Positions 8,080-15,671 of a stretch of 34,038 nucleotides of DNA are shown here, in pieces (the stretch's first letter is position 1; each line of letters begins with the position of its first letter). The position numbers were made by a program, and so were the translations under genes. The notes beneath the pieces were generated by a model. The model ran no database searches and was not told the origin of the DNA. It saw only the letters and a program-made list of their open reading frames with translations. This DNA comes from Streptococcus mitis bv. 2 str. SK95 (GTDB lineage: Bacteria > Bacillota > Bacilli > Lactobacillales > Streptococcaceae), in contig NZ_AFUB01000047.1 of NCBI RefSeq assembly GCF_000222705.1, forward strand, positions 1 to 34,038. Direction: 5' to 3'.

Positions 8080-8108
8080 AGCATACCATAAAGTCAGCGT
8101 TTTCACAA
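8080..8108 (-). promoter_or_regulatory. Promoter of the apbE operon with overlapping cre-like site
   Basis: On the minus strand, -35 TTGTGA (8103-8108) and extended -10 TGG-TATGCT (8080-8085) are separated by 17 bp. A cre-like sequence, gTGAAAACGCTGACT (8092-8106), overlaps the -35 and spacer. It matches the CcpA consensus WTGNAANCGNWNNCW at all but the first position. Repression by CcpA in glucose is the natural reading. Confidence 0.65.
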
Positions 8109-8219
8109 ATAAATTTTAACAAAAGTCAAGAAATATGCTCAAAAATTGGAAGGAAATGAAACAAATAGTATAGTAAAGAATAATTTTTTCTGAAAAAAAG
8201 AGAATTCCAAGCAAATACC

Positions 8220-8248
8220 TTGTAAACGCTAACAGCAAATGATATACT
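8220..8248 (+). promoter_or_regulatory. nox promoter with perfect cre match
   Basis: -35 TTGTAA (8220-8225) and -10 TATACT (8243-8248) are 17 bp apart, about 40 bp upstream of the nox start. The sequence TTGTAAACGCTAACA (8220-8234) matches the CcpA cre consensus WTGNAANCGNWNNCW at every position and covers the -35 element. The placement suggests direct control of NADH oxidase by CcpA. Confidence 0.75.
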
Positions 8249-8285
8249 AGAGGGGTAAATTAAATTTTAAAGGTGGAATTATTCT

Positions 8286-9665
8286 ATGAGTAAAATCGTT
8301 GTAGTTGGTGCTAACCACGCTGGTACAGCATGTATCAACACTATGTTGGACAACTTTGGACATGAAAATGAAATCGTTGTATTTGACCAAAACTCAAATA
8401 TTTCATTCCTTGGTTGTGGAATGGCTCTTTGGATAGGGGAACAAATTGACGGCCCAGAAGGTCTCTTCTACTCTGATAAAGAAAAATTGGAAGCAAAAGG
8501 TGCTAAAGTTTACATGAACTCACCAGTTCTTTCAATTGACTATGACAATAAAGTTGTGACTGCAGAAGTTGAAGGTAAAGAACACAAAGAGTCTTATGAC
8601 AAATTGATCTTTGCGACTGGTTCAACTCCAATCTTGCCTCCAATCGAAGGTGTTGAAATCGTTAAGGGCAACCGCGAATTCAAAGCAACACTTGAAAATG
8701 TTCAATTTGTTAAGTTGTACCAAAACGCTGAAGAAGTTATTGAAAAACTTGAAGACAAGAGCAAGCACCTTGAGCGCATTGCCGTTGTTGGTGGTGGTTA
8801 CATTGGTGTAGAACTTGCCGAAGCTTTCGAGCGTCTTGGAAAAGAAGTGGTGCTTGTAGATATCGTAGACACTGTTTTGAACGGCTACTATGACAAGGAC
8901 TTCACTCAAATGATGGCGAAGAACTTGGAAGACCACAACATCCGCTTGGCTCTTGGTCAAACAGTTAAAGCCATCCAAGGTGATGGTAAAGTAGAACGCT
9001 TGGTAACAGACAAAGAAACGTTTGATGTGGATATGGTGGTTCTTGCTGTTGGTTTCCGTCCAAACACAGCTCTTGCTGACGGTAAGATCGAACTCTTCCG
9101 CAACGGTGCCTTCCTTGTAGACAAGAAACAAGAAACATCTATCCCAGGTGTATACGCTGTTGGTGACTGTGCAACTGTTTATGACAATGCTCGTAAAGAT
9201 ACAAGCTACATTGCTCTTGCATCTAACGCTGTACGTACTGGTATCGTGGGTGCTTACAATGCTTGTGGTTATGAATTGGAAGGAATCGGTGTACAAGGAT
9301 CAAACGGTATCTCCATCTACGGACTTCACATGGTTTCGACTGGTTTGACTCTTGAAAAAGCCAAAGCTGCAGGCTATAACGCAGCTGAAACTGGCTTTAA
9401 CGATCTTCAAAAACCAGAATTTATCAAACATGATAACCATGAAGTTGCCATCAAGATTGTCTTTGATAAAGACAGCCGCGAAATTCTTGGCGCACAAATG
9501 GTTTCACATGATGCTGCTATCAGTATGGGAATCCACATGTTCTCACTTGCTATCCAAGAGCATGTGACGATTGATAAATTGGCATTGACGGACCTATTCT
9601 TCTTGCCACACTTCAACAAACCATACAACTACATCACAATGGCTGCACTTACAGCTGAAAAATAG
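8286..9665 (+). CDS. nox: H2O-forming NADH oxidase
   Basis: A 459-residue FAD-dependent NADH oxidase that reduces O2 to water with two NADH, regenerating NAD+ and lowering oxygen stress in these catalase-negative bacteria. Features are the N-terminal FAD-binding fold ([18 protein letters not shown]), the redox-active cysteine that cycles through sulfenic acid (Cys44 in [12 protein letters not shown]), the NADH-binding fold ([17 protein letters not shown]) and the second FAD motif ([14 protein letters not shown]). The C-terminal dimerisation domain includes [18 protein letters not shown]. Ribosome binding site AAAGGTGG. It is divergent from the apbE operon and shares a cre-rich control region with it. 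A terminator follows directly. Very secure. Confidence 0.97.
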   Translation: MSKIVVVGANHAGTACINTMLDNFGHENEIVVFDQNSNISFLGCGMALWIGEQIDGPEGLFYSDKEKLEAKGAKVYMNSPVLSIDYDNKVVTAEVEGKEHKESYDKLIFATGSTPILPPIEGVEIVKGNREFKATLENVQFVKLYQNAEEVIEKLEDKSKHLERIAVVGGGYIGVELAEAFERLGKEVVLVDIVDTVLNGYYDKDFTQMMAKNLEDHNIRLALGQTVKAIQGDGKVERLVTDKETFDVDMVVLAVGFRPNTALADGKIELFRNGAFLVDKKQETSIPGVYAVGDCATVYDNARKDTSYIALASNAVRTGIVGAYNACGYELEGIGVQGSNGISIYGLHMVSTGLTLEKAKAAGYNAAETGFNDLQKPEFIKHDNHEVAIKIVFDKDSREILGAQMVSHDAAISMGIHMFSLAIQEHVTIDKLALTDLFFLPHFNKPYNYITMAALTAEK

Positions 9666-9674
9666 AAATGGATG

Positions 9675-9712
9675 AACTATCTGGTCTTAACTGAAGGTCA
9701 GGTAGTTTTTTT
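9675..9712 (+). terminator. nox terminator
   Basis: AACTATCTGGTC (9675-9686) pairs with GGTCAGGTAGTT (9696-9707), including a few G-T pairs, and is followed by a run of seven Ts. It lies 9 nt after the nox stop codon. Confidence 0.85.
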
Positions 9713-9748
9713 GTCAATCTGTACCCAGACAAATATTATTTTTCTATC

Positions 9749-9777
9749 TTGTACTTCACTCTGTTCTGACTTAAAAT
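9749..9777 (+). promoter_or_regulatory. pdxST promoter
   Basis: -35 TTGTAC (9749-9754) and -10 TAAAAT (9772-9777) with 17-bp spacing. Transcription would begin near 9784, which excludes an in-frame upstream start at 9781 and supports translation from the ATG at 9817. I saw no obvious PdxR operator. Confidence 0.65.
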
Positions 9778-9816
9778 GAAATGGTAGCTACCAATACAAA
9801 TGATGAGGAAAAAGAA

Positions 9817-10692
9817 ATGACTGAAAATCGTTATGAACTAAATAAAAACTTGGCACAGATGCTCAAAGGTGGGGTTATCATGGACGTTCAGAACCCTGAA
9901 CAGGCTCGTATCGCAGAGGCTGCTGGTGCGGCAGCTGTTATGGCCTTGGAGCGAATTCCAGCTGATATTCGTGCAGCTGGAGGAGTTTCCCGTATGAGCG
10001 ATCCAAAGATGATTAAGGAAATCCGAAAAGCGGTCAGTATTCCAGTGATGGCCAAGGTCAGAATCGGGCATTTTGTTGAAGCTCAGATTTTAGAGGCTAT
10101 TGAGATTGACTATATCGATGAGAGTGAAGTGCTGTCTCCAGCTGATGACCGTTTCCATGTGGATAAGAAAGAATTCCAAGTTCCTTTTGTCTGTGGTGCT
10201 AAGGATTTGGGTGAAGCCTTGCGTCGTATCGCTGAAGGAGCTTCTATGATTCGGACAAAAGGAGAACCGGGTACAGGAGATATCGTCCAAGCTGTTCGAC
10301 ATATGCGTATGATGAATCAAGAAATTCGACGGATTCAAAACCTACGCGAAGATGAACTCTATGTGGCTGCCAAGGACTTGCAAGTTCCTGTTGAATTGGT
10401 CCAATACGTCCACGAACATGGAAAATTACCAGTTGTAAACTTTGCAGCTGGAGGCGTTGCAACGCCAGCAGATGCTGCGCTAATGATGCAATTGGGGGCA
10501 GAAGGCGTTTTTGTTGGGTCAGGTATTTTCAAATCAGGCGACCCTGTTAAACGAGCAAGTGCTATTGTTAAAGCTGTAACCAACTACCAAAATCCTCAAA
10601 TTTTGGCTCAAATCTCTGAAGATCTAGGGGAAGCCATGGTTGGTATCAATGAGAATGAAATCCAAATTCTTATGGCAGAGCGAGGAAAATAG
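9817..10692 (+). CDS. pdxS: Pyridoxal 5'-phosphate synthase subunit PdxS
   Basis: Synthase subunit of the deoxyxylulose-independent vitamin B6 pathway. It builds pyridoxal 5'-phosphate from ribose 5-phosphate, glyceraldehyde 3-phosphate and ammonia supplied by PdxT. The beta/alpha barrel protein contains [17 protein letters not shown], the sugar-binding lysine in [10 protein letters not shown] (about residue 80), the second catalytic lysine in [11 protein letters not shown] and the phosphate-binding [13 protein letters not shown] start it at MTENRYEL (291 residues, the usual family length) because GAGGAAAAAG precedes this ATG and the promoter position rules out the longer frame. The stop is directly followed by pdxT, so the two are translationally coupled. 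Confidence 0.97.
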   Translation: MTENRYELNKNLAQMLKGGVIMDVQNPEQARIAEAAGAAAVMALERIPADIRAAGGVSRMSDPKMIKEIRKAVSIPVMAKVRIGHFVEAQILEAIEIDYIDESEVLSPADDRFHVDKKEFQVPFVCGAKDLGEALRRIAEGASMIRTKGEPGTGDIVQAVRHMRMMNQEIRRIQNLREDELYVAAKDLQVPVELVQYVHEHGKLPVVNFAAGGVATPADAALMMQLGAEGVFVGSGIFKSGDPVKRASAIVKAVTNYQNPQILAQISEDLGEAMVGINENEIQILMAERGK

Positions 10693-11274
10693 ATGAAAAT
10701 TGGAATATTGGCCTTGCAAGGTGCCTTTGCAGAACATGCAAAAGTGTTAGAAAAGTTAGGTGTTGTTAGTGTCGAAATCAGAAATTTAGATGATTTTCAG
10801 AAACATCAGAGTGACTTGGCGGGTTTGATATTACCTGGCGGTGAGTCTACAACCATGGGCAAGCTCTTGCGCGACCAGAACATGCTGCTTCCCATCCGAG
10901 AAGCCATTCTTTCTGGACTACCAGTCTTTGGAACTTGTGCGGGCTTAATCTTGCTAGCTAAGGAAATCATTTCTCAGGAAGAAAGTCATCTAGCGACTAT
11001 GGACATAGTGGTTGAGCGCAACGCCTATGGGCGCCAACTAGGAAGTTTTTATACAGAAGCAGAATGTAAGGGAGTTGGTCAGATTCCCATGACCTTTATC
11101 CGTGGACCGATTATCAGCAGTGTTGGAGAGGGTGTAGAAGTTTTAGCAACAGTTGATGATCAAATCGTTGCTGCGCAAGAAAAAAATATGCTGGTAACCT
11201 CTTTTCATCCTGAGTTAACAGATGATGCTCGCTTGCACCAGTACTTTATCAATATGTGTAAAGAAAAAAGTTGA
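10693..11274 (+). CDS. pdxT: Pyridoxal 5'-phosphate synthase glutaminase subunit PdxT
   Basis: Class I-type glutaminase that releases ammonia from glutamine and channels it to PdxS in the dodecamer-based PLP synthase. Visible elements are [16 protein letters not shown], the oxyanion region [13 protein letters not shown], the nucleophile cysteine in [14 protein letters not shown] (about residue 82) and the His-Glu pair in [10 protein letters not shown]. Length, 193 residues, is normal. The ATG begins directly after the pdxS TAG, with GAGG inside the end of pdxS as ribosome binding site. The stop codon lies inside the stem of the terminator shared with the convergent hemolysin III gene. Confidence 0.97.
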   Translation: MKIGILALQGAFAEHAKVLEKLGVVSVEIRNLDDFQKHQSDLAGLILPGGESTTMGKLLRDQNMLLPIREAILSGLPVFGTCAGLILLAKEIISQEESHLATMDIVVERNAYGRQLGSFYTEAECKGVGQIPMTFIRGPIISSVGEGVEVLATVDDQIVAAQEKNMLVTSFHPELTDDARLHQYFINMCKEKS

Positions 11275-11296
11275 GAAAAGATTCTCAACTTTTTTT
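11264..11296. terminator. Bidirectional terminator between pdxT and the hemolysin III gene
   Basis: GTTGAGAA (11270-11277) and TTCTCAAC (11282-11289) form the core stem, extended by A-T pairs, with T-runs on both strands. It overlaps the pdxT stop codon and ends at the stop codon of the minus-strand membrane gene, so it serves both converging units. Confidence 0.85.
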
Positions 11297-11942
11297 ACAT
11301 GTAATAAACAATCGCAATGTACTGAAGTGCAGACGCAGCTAAGATAAAGAGATGCCAAATCATGTGGAAATAAGGTTTTTTCTTAGCGTAAAATCCAGCT
11401 CCAACTGTATAACAGAGTCCGCCAGTTACCATGAGACTCCAGAAAATTGGCGTTGTTTGACTGATAATGGCAGGAATGATAGCCAGAACCAACCAGCCCA
11501 TGATCAGGTAAAGGGCAAGGCTGAATTTCTCATTGACCTTTTTAGCAAAGATTTTATAGAGGATGCCAAAGATGGTCGTTCCCCACTGAATGGCAATAAT
11601 GAGATAGCCAAACCAGTTATTCATCAAGGTCAAGACGACTGGCGTATAAGAGCCTGCTATGGCCACATAAATCATAGAGTGGTCGATGATTCGCAAGACG
11701 TATTTTTGGGTCGAACCATAGGCCATAGAGTGATATATGGTTGACGAGAGGAACATGAGAAATAGACTGATAACAAAGATAGAAACGCCAAAAGACGATA
11801 AAAATCCATGTGCTTCATAACTATAGGTGGATGAAATGGGGAGTAGGATGAGCATGATAACGGCACCCACAGCATGGGTCACGCTATTAGCAATTTCCTC
11901 TCCAAAACTGAGTTTTTTACTGAGTTTTAAGCTGGTATTCAT
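11295..11942 (-). CDS. Hemolysin III family (PAQR-like) membrane protein
   Basis: A 215-residue polytopic membrane protein with about seven transmembrane segments, of the YqfA/hemolysin III branch of the PAQR superfamily. Conserved motifs are EEIANSVTHAVGA near the N-terminus, SSTIYHSMAYGSTQK and IDHSMIYVAIAGSYTP in the middle, and FHMIWHLFILAASALQYIAI at the C-terminus. These carry the His, Asp and Ser residues thought to bind a metal, as in ceramidase-like proteins. Despite the name, a true hemolytic role is doubtful; membrane lipid homeostasis is the current view of related proteins. Its start overlaps the stop of the DUF1836 gene upstream by 4 nt, so the two form one tightly coupled operon. 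Confidence 0.92.
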   Translation of the reverse strand: MNTSLKLSKKLSFGEEIANSVTHAVGAVIMLILLPISSTYSYEAHGFLSSFGVSIFVISLFLMFLSSTIYHSMAYGSTQKYVLRIIDHSMIYVAIAGSYTPVVLTLMNNWFGYLIIAIQWGTTIFGILYKIFAKKVNEKFSLALYLIMGWLVLAIIPAIISQTTPIFWSLMVTGGLCYTVGAGFYAKKKPYFHMIWHLFILAASALQYIAIVYYM

Positions 11943-12385
11943 TGGATTTCCTCCTCTTCTTTGCTAAGGATTAAGTCTAGAGTTTGATGATAGAGTTTAA
12001 CCGTTTGGCAGCTGGTTTGGATAATAGGATTTTCTGGATCAATCCCATGGTTCATGTAGTCCACAAAAGCATCGTAGAGCTGGTCTGAACTCGCTTGAGT
12101 TTGTAGAGTATTGAGGGTCTGAGCGATTTCTTGGATTGAAAAGACAGACTTGAGAGTAGTAATGGCAATCAAACGAGCAATCTGTTTGCGTTGGTATTTC
12201 TTCTTGTCAGGCTTTGTCAGGTAACCATGTTTGACATAGTTATTGACCATAGATGCTGTTAGCCCCTTGTCTTTATCTGGAGAGATGGGGGCACAGACTT
12301 GGTTGACATAAAGCAAAACCTGATCCAGATAGAGGTCAATGTTTGGAATGTCTTCCCATTTTGGGTAGGAAAAGTTAGAATTCAT
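11939..12385 (-). CDS. DUF1836 domain protein, probable MerR-like regulator
   Basis: A 148-residue cytoplasmic protein of the DUF1836 family. The N-terminal half (YPKWEDIPNIDLYLDQVLLY, then MVNNYVKHGYLTKPDKKKYQ and RKQIARLIAITTLKSVFSIQ) looks like a MerR-type winged helix-turn-helix that discriminates start-up from DNA contact. The rest is helical. I start it at the ATG at 12385, six nt after AAGGAG; an in-frame TTG at 12391 abuts the ribosome binding site and is unlikely. It heads an operon with the hemolysin III-like membrane gene (4-nt overlap). A perfect palindrome on its own promoter suggests autoregulation. DNA binding is inferred, not proven for this family. Confidence 0.85.
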   Translation of the reverse strand: MNSNFSYPKWEDIPNIDLYLDQVLLYVNQVCAPISPDKDKGLTASMVNNYVKHGYLTKPDKKKYQRKQIARLIAITTLKSVFSIQEIAQTLNTLQTQASSDQLYDAFVDYMNHGIDPENPIIQTSCQTVKLYHQTLDLILSKEEEEIQ

Positions 12386-12399
12386 TTCCAACTCCTTTT

Positions 12400-12420
12400 A
12401 TCTAGTTTAGATAACTAGAT
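12400..12420. promoter_or_regulatory. Palindromic operator candidate
   Basis: ATCTAGTT (12400-12407) and AACTAGAT (12413-12420) form a perfect 8-bp inverted repeat with a 5-bp centre. It starts at the last bases of the minus-strand -10 element and covers the transcription start region. No T-run follows, so an operator is likelier than a terminator. DUF1836, encoded just downstream, is the obvious candidate ligand. Confidence 0.6.
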
Positions 12421-12447
12421 TATAAAATAATAAAAAACAAAAGTCAA
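12419..12447 (-). promoter_or_regulatory. Promoter of the DUF1836-hemolysin III operon
   Basis: On the minus strand, TTGACT (12442-12447) and a perfect TATAAT (12419-12424) are separated by exactly 17 bp of T-rich spacer. This is close to consensus and predicts a strong promoter that would need repression, which fits the overlapping palindrome. Confidence 0.8.
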
Positions 12448-12458
12448 GTTTCAACTGC

Positions 12459-12487
12459 TTGTAGAAAGCTTTAAATTATGCTATGAT
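12459..12487 (+). promoter_or_regulatory. Promoter of the acetyltransferase-ogt unit
   Basis: TTGTAG (12459-12464) and extended -10 TGC-TATGAT (12482-12487) with 17-bp spacing, about 30 bp upstream of the acetyltransferase start. Confidence 0.65.
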
Positions 12488-12518
12488 GAGAGAAACTAGT
12501 TAGAAATGAGGGGAAGAG

Positions 12519-13013
12519 ATGGAGATTCGTTTAGCTTTTCCAAACGAAGTAAATGCGATTATGCAGGTGATGGAGGATGCCAAAAAGTGTTTAGCCAAGT
12601 CTGGTAGTGACCAGTGGCAAAATGGCTATCCAAATGCTGACATCATTATTGATGATATCATCTCTGGTCAAGCCTATGTGGCCTTGGAAGAGGGAGAACT
12701 GTTAGCCTATGCTGCTGTGACCAAGAACCCAGAGGAAGCCTATGAAGCCATTTATGAAGGAAGTTGGCAAGGGAGAGAGTCAGAATATCTGGTCTTTCAC
12801 CGTATCGCTGTGGCAGCAGATGTACAAGGACAAGGTGTTGCTCAGACTTTCCTAGAAGGCTTGATTGAAGGTTTTGATTATCTAGATTTTCGTTCAGATA
12901 CGCATACACAAAACAAAGCCATGCAGCATATCTTTGAAAAGCTAGGCTTCCAACAGGTTGGTAAAGTTCCGGTTGATGGGGAACGTTTGGCCTATCAGAA
13001 ATTAAAGAAATGA
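12519..13013 (+). CDS. GNAT family N-acetyltransferase
   Basis: A 164-residue GCN5-related acetyltransferase that would transfer acetyl from acetyl-CoA to an unknown amine. The fold is recognisable from the N-terminal strand-helix (MEIRLAFPNEVNAIMQVMED), a YLVFHRIAVAADVQGQGVAQ block carrying the Q/R-x-x-G-x-G/A acetyl-CoA loop, and the C-terminal MQHIFEKLGFQQVGKVPV typical of the last helix and strand. Ribosome binding site GAGGGGAAGAG. The stop overlaps the start of ogt by 4 nt (ATGA), so the two are coupled. The substrate cannot be predicted from sequence. Confidence 0.88.
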   Translation: MEIRLAFPNEVNAIMQVMEDAKKCLAKSGSDQWQNGYPNADIIIDDIISGQAYVALEEGELLAYAAVTKNPEEAYEAIYEGSWQGRESEYLVFHRIAVAADVQGQGVAQTFLEGLIEGFDYLDFRSDTHTQNKAMQHIFEKLGFQQVGKVPVDGERLAYQKLKK

Positions 13014-13525
13014 AGCAGAATAAGTACGCAAAAATGCTCTACCCGTCGCCAATTGGAACCTTATCCTTAGTTGCTGACGAGCAATATCTGTATGGAATTT
13101 GGGTGCAGGACCAGAAGCATTTTGAGAGGGGATTAGGGGATGAAACGATAGAAGAAGTTGGTAGCCATCCTGTATTGGAGCAAGTTATTTCCTATTTAGA
13201 TACCTATTTCGAAGGCAGGGATCAGGTTCTGTGTGACTTACCTTTGACTCCCATTGGAACGGATTTTGAAAAGCGAGTCTGGGCATACTTACAGACCATT
13301 CCTTACGGTCAAACAGTGACTTATGGACAAATAGCGAAAGACCTGCAAGTGTCTTCTGCCCAAGCTATTGGCGGAGCAGTGGGGCGCAATCCCTGGTCCA
13401 TCCTCGTCCCCTGTCACCGAGTGCTAGGGGCAGGCAATCGTCTGACAGGCTATGCTTCGGGAGTCGAAAAGAAAGCTTGGCTCTTGAAGCATGAAGGTGC
13501 GGTTTTTCAAGAAAATAAAGAATAG
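13010..13525 (+). CDS. ogt: Methylated-DNA-protein-cysteine methyltransferase
   Basis: Suicide DNA-repair protein that moves the methyl group from O6-methylguanine to its own cysteine. The 171-residue protein has the acceptor PCHRVLG with Cys135, the helix-turn-helix region VTYGQIAKDLQVSSAQAIGG for DNA binding with the arginine finger in GRNPWSILV, and the C-terminal GYASGVEKKAWLLKHEG. Its start overlaps the acetyltransferase stop. The ArsC-like gene follows after 12 nt. Ogt and Ada C-terminal domain are hard to separate by sequence; a stand-alone protein of this length is usually called Ogt. Confidence 0.94.
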   Translation: MKQNKYAKMLYPSPIGTLSLVADEQYLYGIWVQDQKHFERGLGDETIEEVGSHPVLEQVISYLDTYFEGRDQVLCDLPLTPIGTDFEKRVWAYLQTIPYGQTVTYGQIAKDLQVSSAQAIGGAVGRNPWSILVPCHRVLGAGNRLTGYASGVEKKAWLLKHEGAVFQENKE

Positions 13526-13537
13526 AAAGAAAAGAAA

Positions 13538-13894
13538 ATGTTAGAATTTATCGAATACCCAAAATGTTCAACTTGTAAGAAAGCAAAAAATGAATTGGAT
13601 AAACTTGGTGTGGACTACAAAGCTGTCCACATCGTAGAAGAAACACCAAGTGAAGAAGTGATTTTGAACTGGTTAGAAACTTCTGGTTTTGAAGTGAAAC
13701 AATTTTTCAATACCAGTGGCATCAAATATCGTGAACTGGACCTGAAAGATAAGGTAGGAAGTTTGTCAAAACAAGAAGCAGCTAAGCTTCTAGCGAGTGA
13801 TGGCATGTTATTGAAACGTCCAATTTTGGTGGAGAATGGTGCTGTTAAACAAATCGGCTATAGAAAAACCTATGAGAACTTAGGTTTGAGATAG
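13538..13894 (+). CDS. ArsC/Spx family thioredoxin-fold protein
   Basis: A 118-residue protein of the arsenate reductase-like (ArsC/Spx/YffB) family. The N-terminal CSTCKKAK holds a C-x-x-C pair (Cys10, Cys13). VKQFFNTSGIKYRELDLKDK contains the family N-T-S/G block, and LLKRPILVENGAVKQIGYR matches the conserved L-x-K-R-P-I segment. It could be an arsenate reductase, a glutaredoxin-like reductase or an Spx-type regulator. The absence of other ars genes makes arsenate resistance unlikely. Spx proteins are usually somewhat longer (about 131-137 residues), so I leave the role open. Third gene of the acetyltransferase-ogt unit. Confidence 0.88.
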   Translation: MLEFIEYPKCSTCKKAKNELDKLGVDYKAVHIVEETPSEEVILNWLETSGFEVKQFFNTSGIKYRELDLKDKVGSLSKQEAAKLLASDGMLLKRPILVENGAVKQIGYRKTYENLGLR

Positions 13895-13995
13895 TTTTTA
13901 TCTATCTCCTTGATAGGTAAAATATATAGCCTCCCTGTTTTAAAGTGTGATAAACTAGAAGATAGACAAAGTCTGATCAGCCCGTAGCAAATAAT

Positions 13996-14023
13996 TTGCT
14001 TGCGAGCAGAAGTATGGTAGAAT
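13996..14023 (+). promoter_or_regulatory. Promoter of the amino acid ABC transporter
   Basis: TTGCTT (13996-14001) and TAGAAT (14018-14023) with 16-bp spacing, about 28 bp before the permease start. The rest of the 156-bp spacer (13895-14050) holds small weak inverted repeats, among them CTATC/GATAG right after the ArsC-like gene, but no convincing terminator or riboswitch. Confidence 0.5.
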
Positions 14024-14050
14024 GAATCATTATCAGGAGAGGATGTTTTT

Positions 14051-14851
14051 ATGACTGTTACAACATTTTTAGCATCAGATTGGTACCAAAGTTTGATGCA
14101 ACTCATTCCGGATGGTAAGCTCTTTAGTTTGCGTTCGGTCTTTGATGGAATTCCAAGGATTGTCCAGCAACTGCCTACAACCTTGATGTTGACGCTTGGA
14201 GGTGCACTCTTTGGTCTGCTACTTGCTTTGATTTTTGCCATTGTAAAGATCAATCGTGTTAAGGTTCTATATCCCTTGCAGGCCTTTTTTGTCAGCTTCT
14301 TAAAAGGTACCCCAATCCTAGTTCAACTTATGTTGACCTACTACGGAATTCCTTTAGCACTGAAAGCTATCAACCAGCAATGGGGCACTGGTTTCAATAT
14401 CAATGCGATTCCAGCGGCACTTTTTGCGATTGTGGCCTTTGCTTTTAACGAGGCGGCTTATGCAAGTGAAACGATTCGTGCAGCCATCCTTTCTGTTAAT
14501 CCAGGTGAAATTGAGGCGGCACGTAGTTTGGGTATGACACGAGCGCAAGTTTATCGTCGCGTGATTATTCCTAATGCAGCGGTGGTAGCTACTCCAACCT
14601 TGATCAATTCCCTCATCGGCTTGACCAAGGGAACTTCTCTAGCCTTTAGCGCAGGTGTTGTGGAGGTCTTTGCCCAGGCTCAGATTTTGGGTGGAGCCGA
14701 TTATCGCTATTTTGAGCGCTTTATCTCTGTTGCTCTTGTTTATTGGGTGGTCAATATCGGAATTGAAAGCCTCGGCCGTTTCATCGAGAGAAAAATGGCT
14801 ATTTCTGCACCCGATACAGTGCAAACAGATGTGAAAGGGGACCTTCGTTAA
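14051..14851 (+). CDS. Polar amino acid ABC transporter permease
   Basis: A 266-residue inner-membrane permease of the His/Glu/Arg/cystine importer family (HisM/TcyB type). After a short cytoplasmic lead there are about five transmembrane segments, starting at TTLMLTLGGALFGLLLALIF. The EAA loop that contacts the ATPase is present as EIEAARSLGMTRAQVYRRVI, and FLKGTPILVQLMLTYYGIP is a family hallmark. Ribosome binding site AGGAGAGG. The gene ends in TAATG, where the ATPase gene begins, so they are coupled. No substrate-binding protein gene is adjacent and the permease has no fused binding domain, so the specificity is unknown; cystine or a cationic/polar amino acid is plausible by similarity. 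Confidence 0.92.
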   Translation: MTVTTFLASDWYQSLMQLIPDGKLFSLRSVFDGIPRIVQQLPTTLMLTLGGALFGLLLALIFAIVKINRVKVLYPLQAFFVSFLKGTPILVQLMLTYYGIPLALKAINQQWGTGFNINAIPAALFAIVAFAFNEAAYASETIRAAILSVNPGEIEAARSLGMTRAQVYRRVIIPNAAVVATPTLINSLIGLTKGTSLAFSAGVVEVFAQAQILGGADYRYFERFISVALVYWVVNIGIESLGRFIERKMAISAPDTVQTDVKGDLR

Positions 14852-15594
14852 TGATTAAGATTTCGAATTTAAGTAAATCCTTTTCAGGACAGACAGTCTT
14901 GAATCATCTGAACTTGGATATCCAAAAAGGTGAGGTAGTGGCTTTGATTGGTTCATCTGGAGCTGGGAAATCAACCTTTCTTCGTAGTTTGAACTACCTT
15001 GAAACTCCAGATAGTGGAACGATTCAGATTGACAATTTTAAAGTTGATTTTTCTCAGATTAGCCAAGAAGAGATTCTAACCCTTCGTCGCAAGTTGTCCA
15101 TGGTTTTCCAACAGTTTAATTTGTTTGAACGCCGAACAGCCCTTGACAATGTCAAGGAAGGCTTGGTTGTTGTTAAGAAATTATCGGACGAGGAAGCAAC
15201 TAAAATCGCCAAGGAAGAGTTGGCCAAGGTTGGTCTTTCTGACCGTGAACAGCATTATCCTCGCCACTTATCAGGTGGACAAAAGCAACGGGTTGCTCTA
15301 GCGCGTGCCCTCGCTATGAAACCAGACGTTTTGCTCTTGGATGAACCAACGTCAGCACTGGACCCAGAATTGGTCGGAGAAGTAGAAAAGTCTATTGCAG
15401 ACGCCGCTAAGTCTGGTCAGACCATGATCTTGGTTAGTCACGATATGTCTTTTGTAGCCCAAGTGGCAGATAAAATTTTGTTCCTAGATAAAGGGAAAAT
15501 CATCGAGTCAGGCACACCGGATGAAATCATCAATCATCCGAAAGAAGAACGAACAAAAGAATTCTTCGCTAGTTACAAACGAACTTATATTTGA
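14851..15594 (+). CDS. Polar amino acid ABC transporter ATP-binding protein
   Basis: The 247-residue ATPase partner of the upstream permease. It contains Walker A GSSGAGKST (about residues 34-42), the Q-loop VFQQFNLF, the signature LSGGQKQRVALARAL, Walker B VLLLDEPTSALDPE and the H-loop SHDMSF, all intact. The LNYLETPDSGTIQIDN and FNLFERRTALDNV blocks are typical of the HisP/GlnQ/TcyC group. It overlaps the permease stop by one base. The end of this gene also contains an extended -10 promoter for the genes downstream. Confidence 0.95.
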   Translation: MIKISNLSKSFSGQTVLNHLNLDIQKGEVVALIGSSGAGKSTFLRSLNYLETPDSGTIQIDNFKVDFSQISQEEILTLRRKLSMVFQQFNLFERRTALDNVKEGLVVVKKLSDEEATKIAKEELAKVGLSDREQHYPRHLSGGQKQRVALARALAMKPDVLLLDEPTSALDPELVGEVEKSIADAAKSGQTMILVSHDMSFVAQVADKILFLDKGKIIESGTPDEIINHPKEERTKEFFASYKRTYI

Positions 15595-15600
15595 TATAAT
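15572..15600 (+). promoter_or_regulatory. Promoter inside the end of the ABC ATPase gene
   Basis: -35-like GTTACA (15572-15577), 17-bp spacer and extended -10 TGA-TATAAT (15595-15600), straddling the ATPase stop codon. It would drive the small DUF4059 gene, placing the following hairpin in the transcript leader. Confidence 0.55.
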
Positions 15601-15610
15601 AGAAAAAGGA

Positions 15611-15646
15611 AAACTCAGTTAGTTGGACTAGCTGAGTTTACTCTTT
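15611..15646 (+). terminator. Hairpin after the ABC transporter genes, probable terminator
   Basis: AAACTCAGTTAGT (15611-15623) pairs with ACTAGCTGAGTTT (15627-15639) with a 3-nt loop and one near-pair. The downstream tail ACTCTTT is only weakly T-rich, so termination may be partial. Confidence 0.6.
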
Positions 15647-15671
15647 AAAAAAGATAGAAACGAGAGAGATC

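Noticed and set aside
8622-9296. Long open frame antisense to nox (224 codons)
   Set aside because: It mirrors the codon pattern of the conserved nox gene, has no ribosome binding site or recognisable domain, and lies wholly inside a secure gene.
11295-11942. True hemolysin or virulence toxin
   Set aside because: The protein is a PAQR/hemolysin III-type polytopic membrane protein. The family name is historical and the gene is widespread in harmless bacteria.
13538-13894. Arsenic-resistance gene arsC
   Set aside because: No arsR, arsB or acr3 partner is present, and the protein fits the wider ArsC/Spx-like family, so an arsenate role is not supported.
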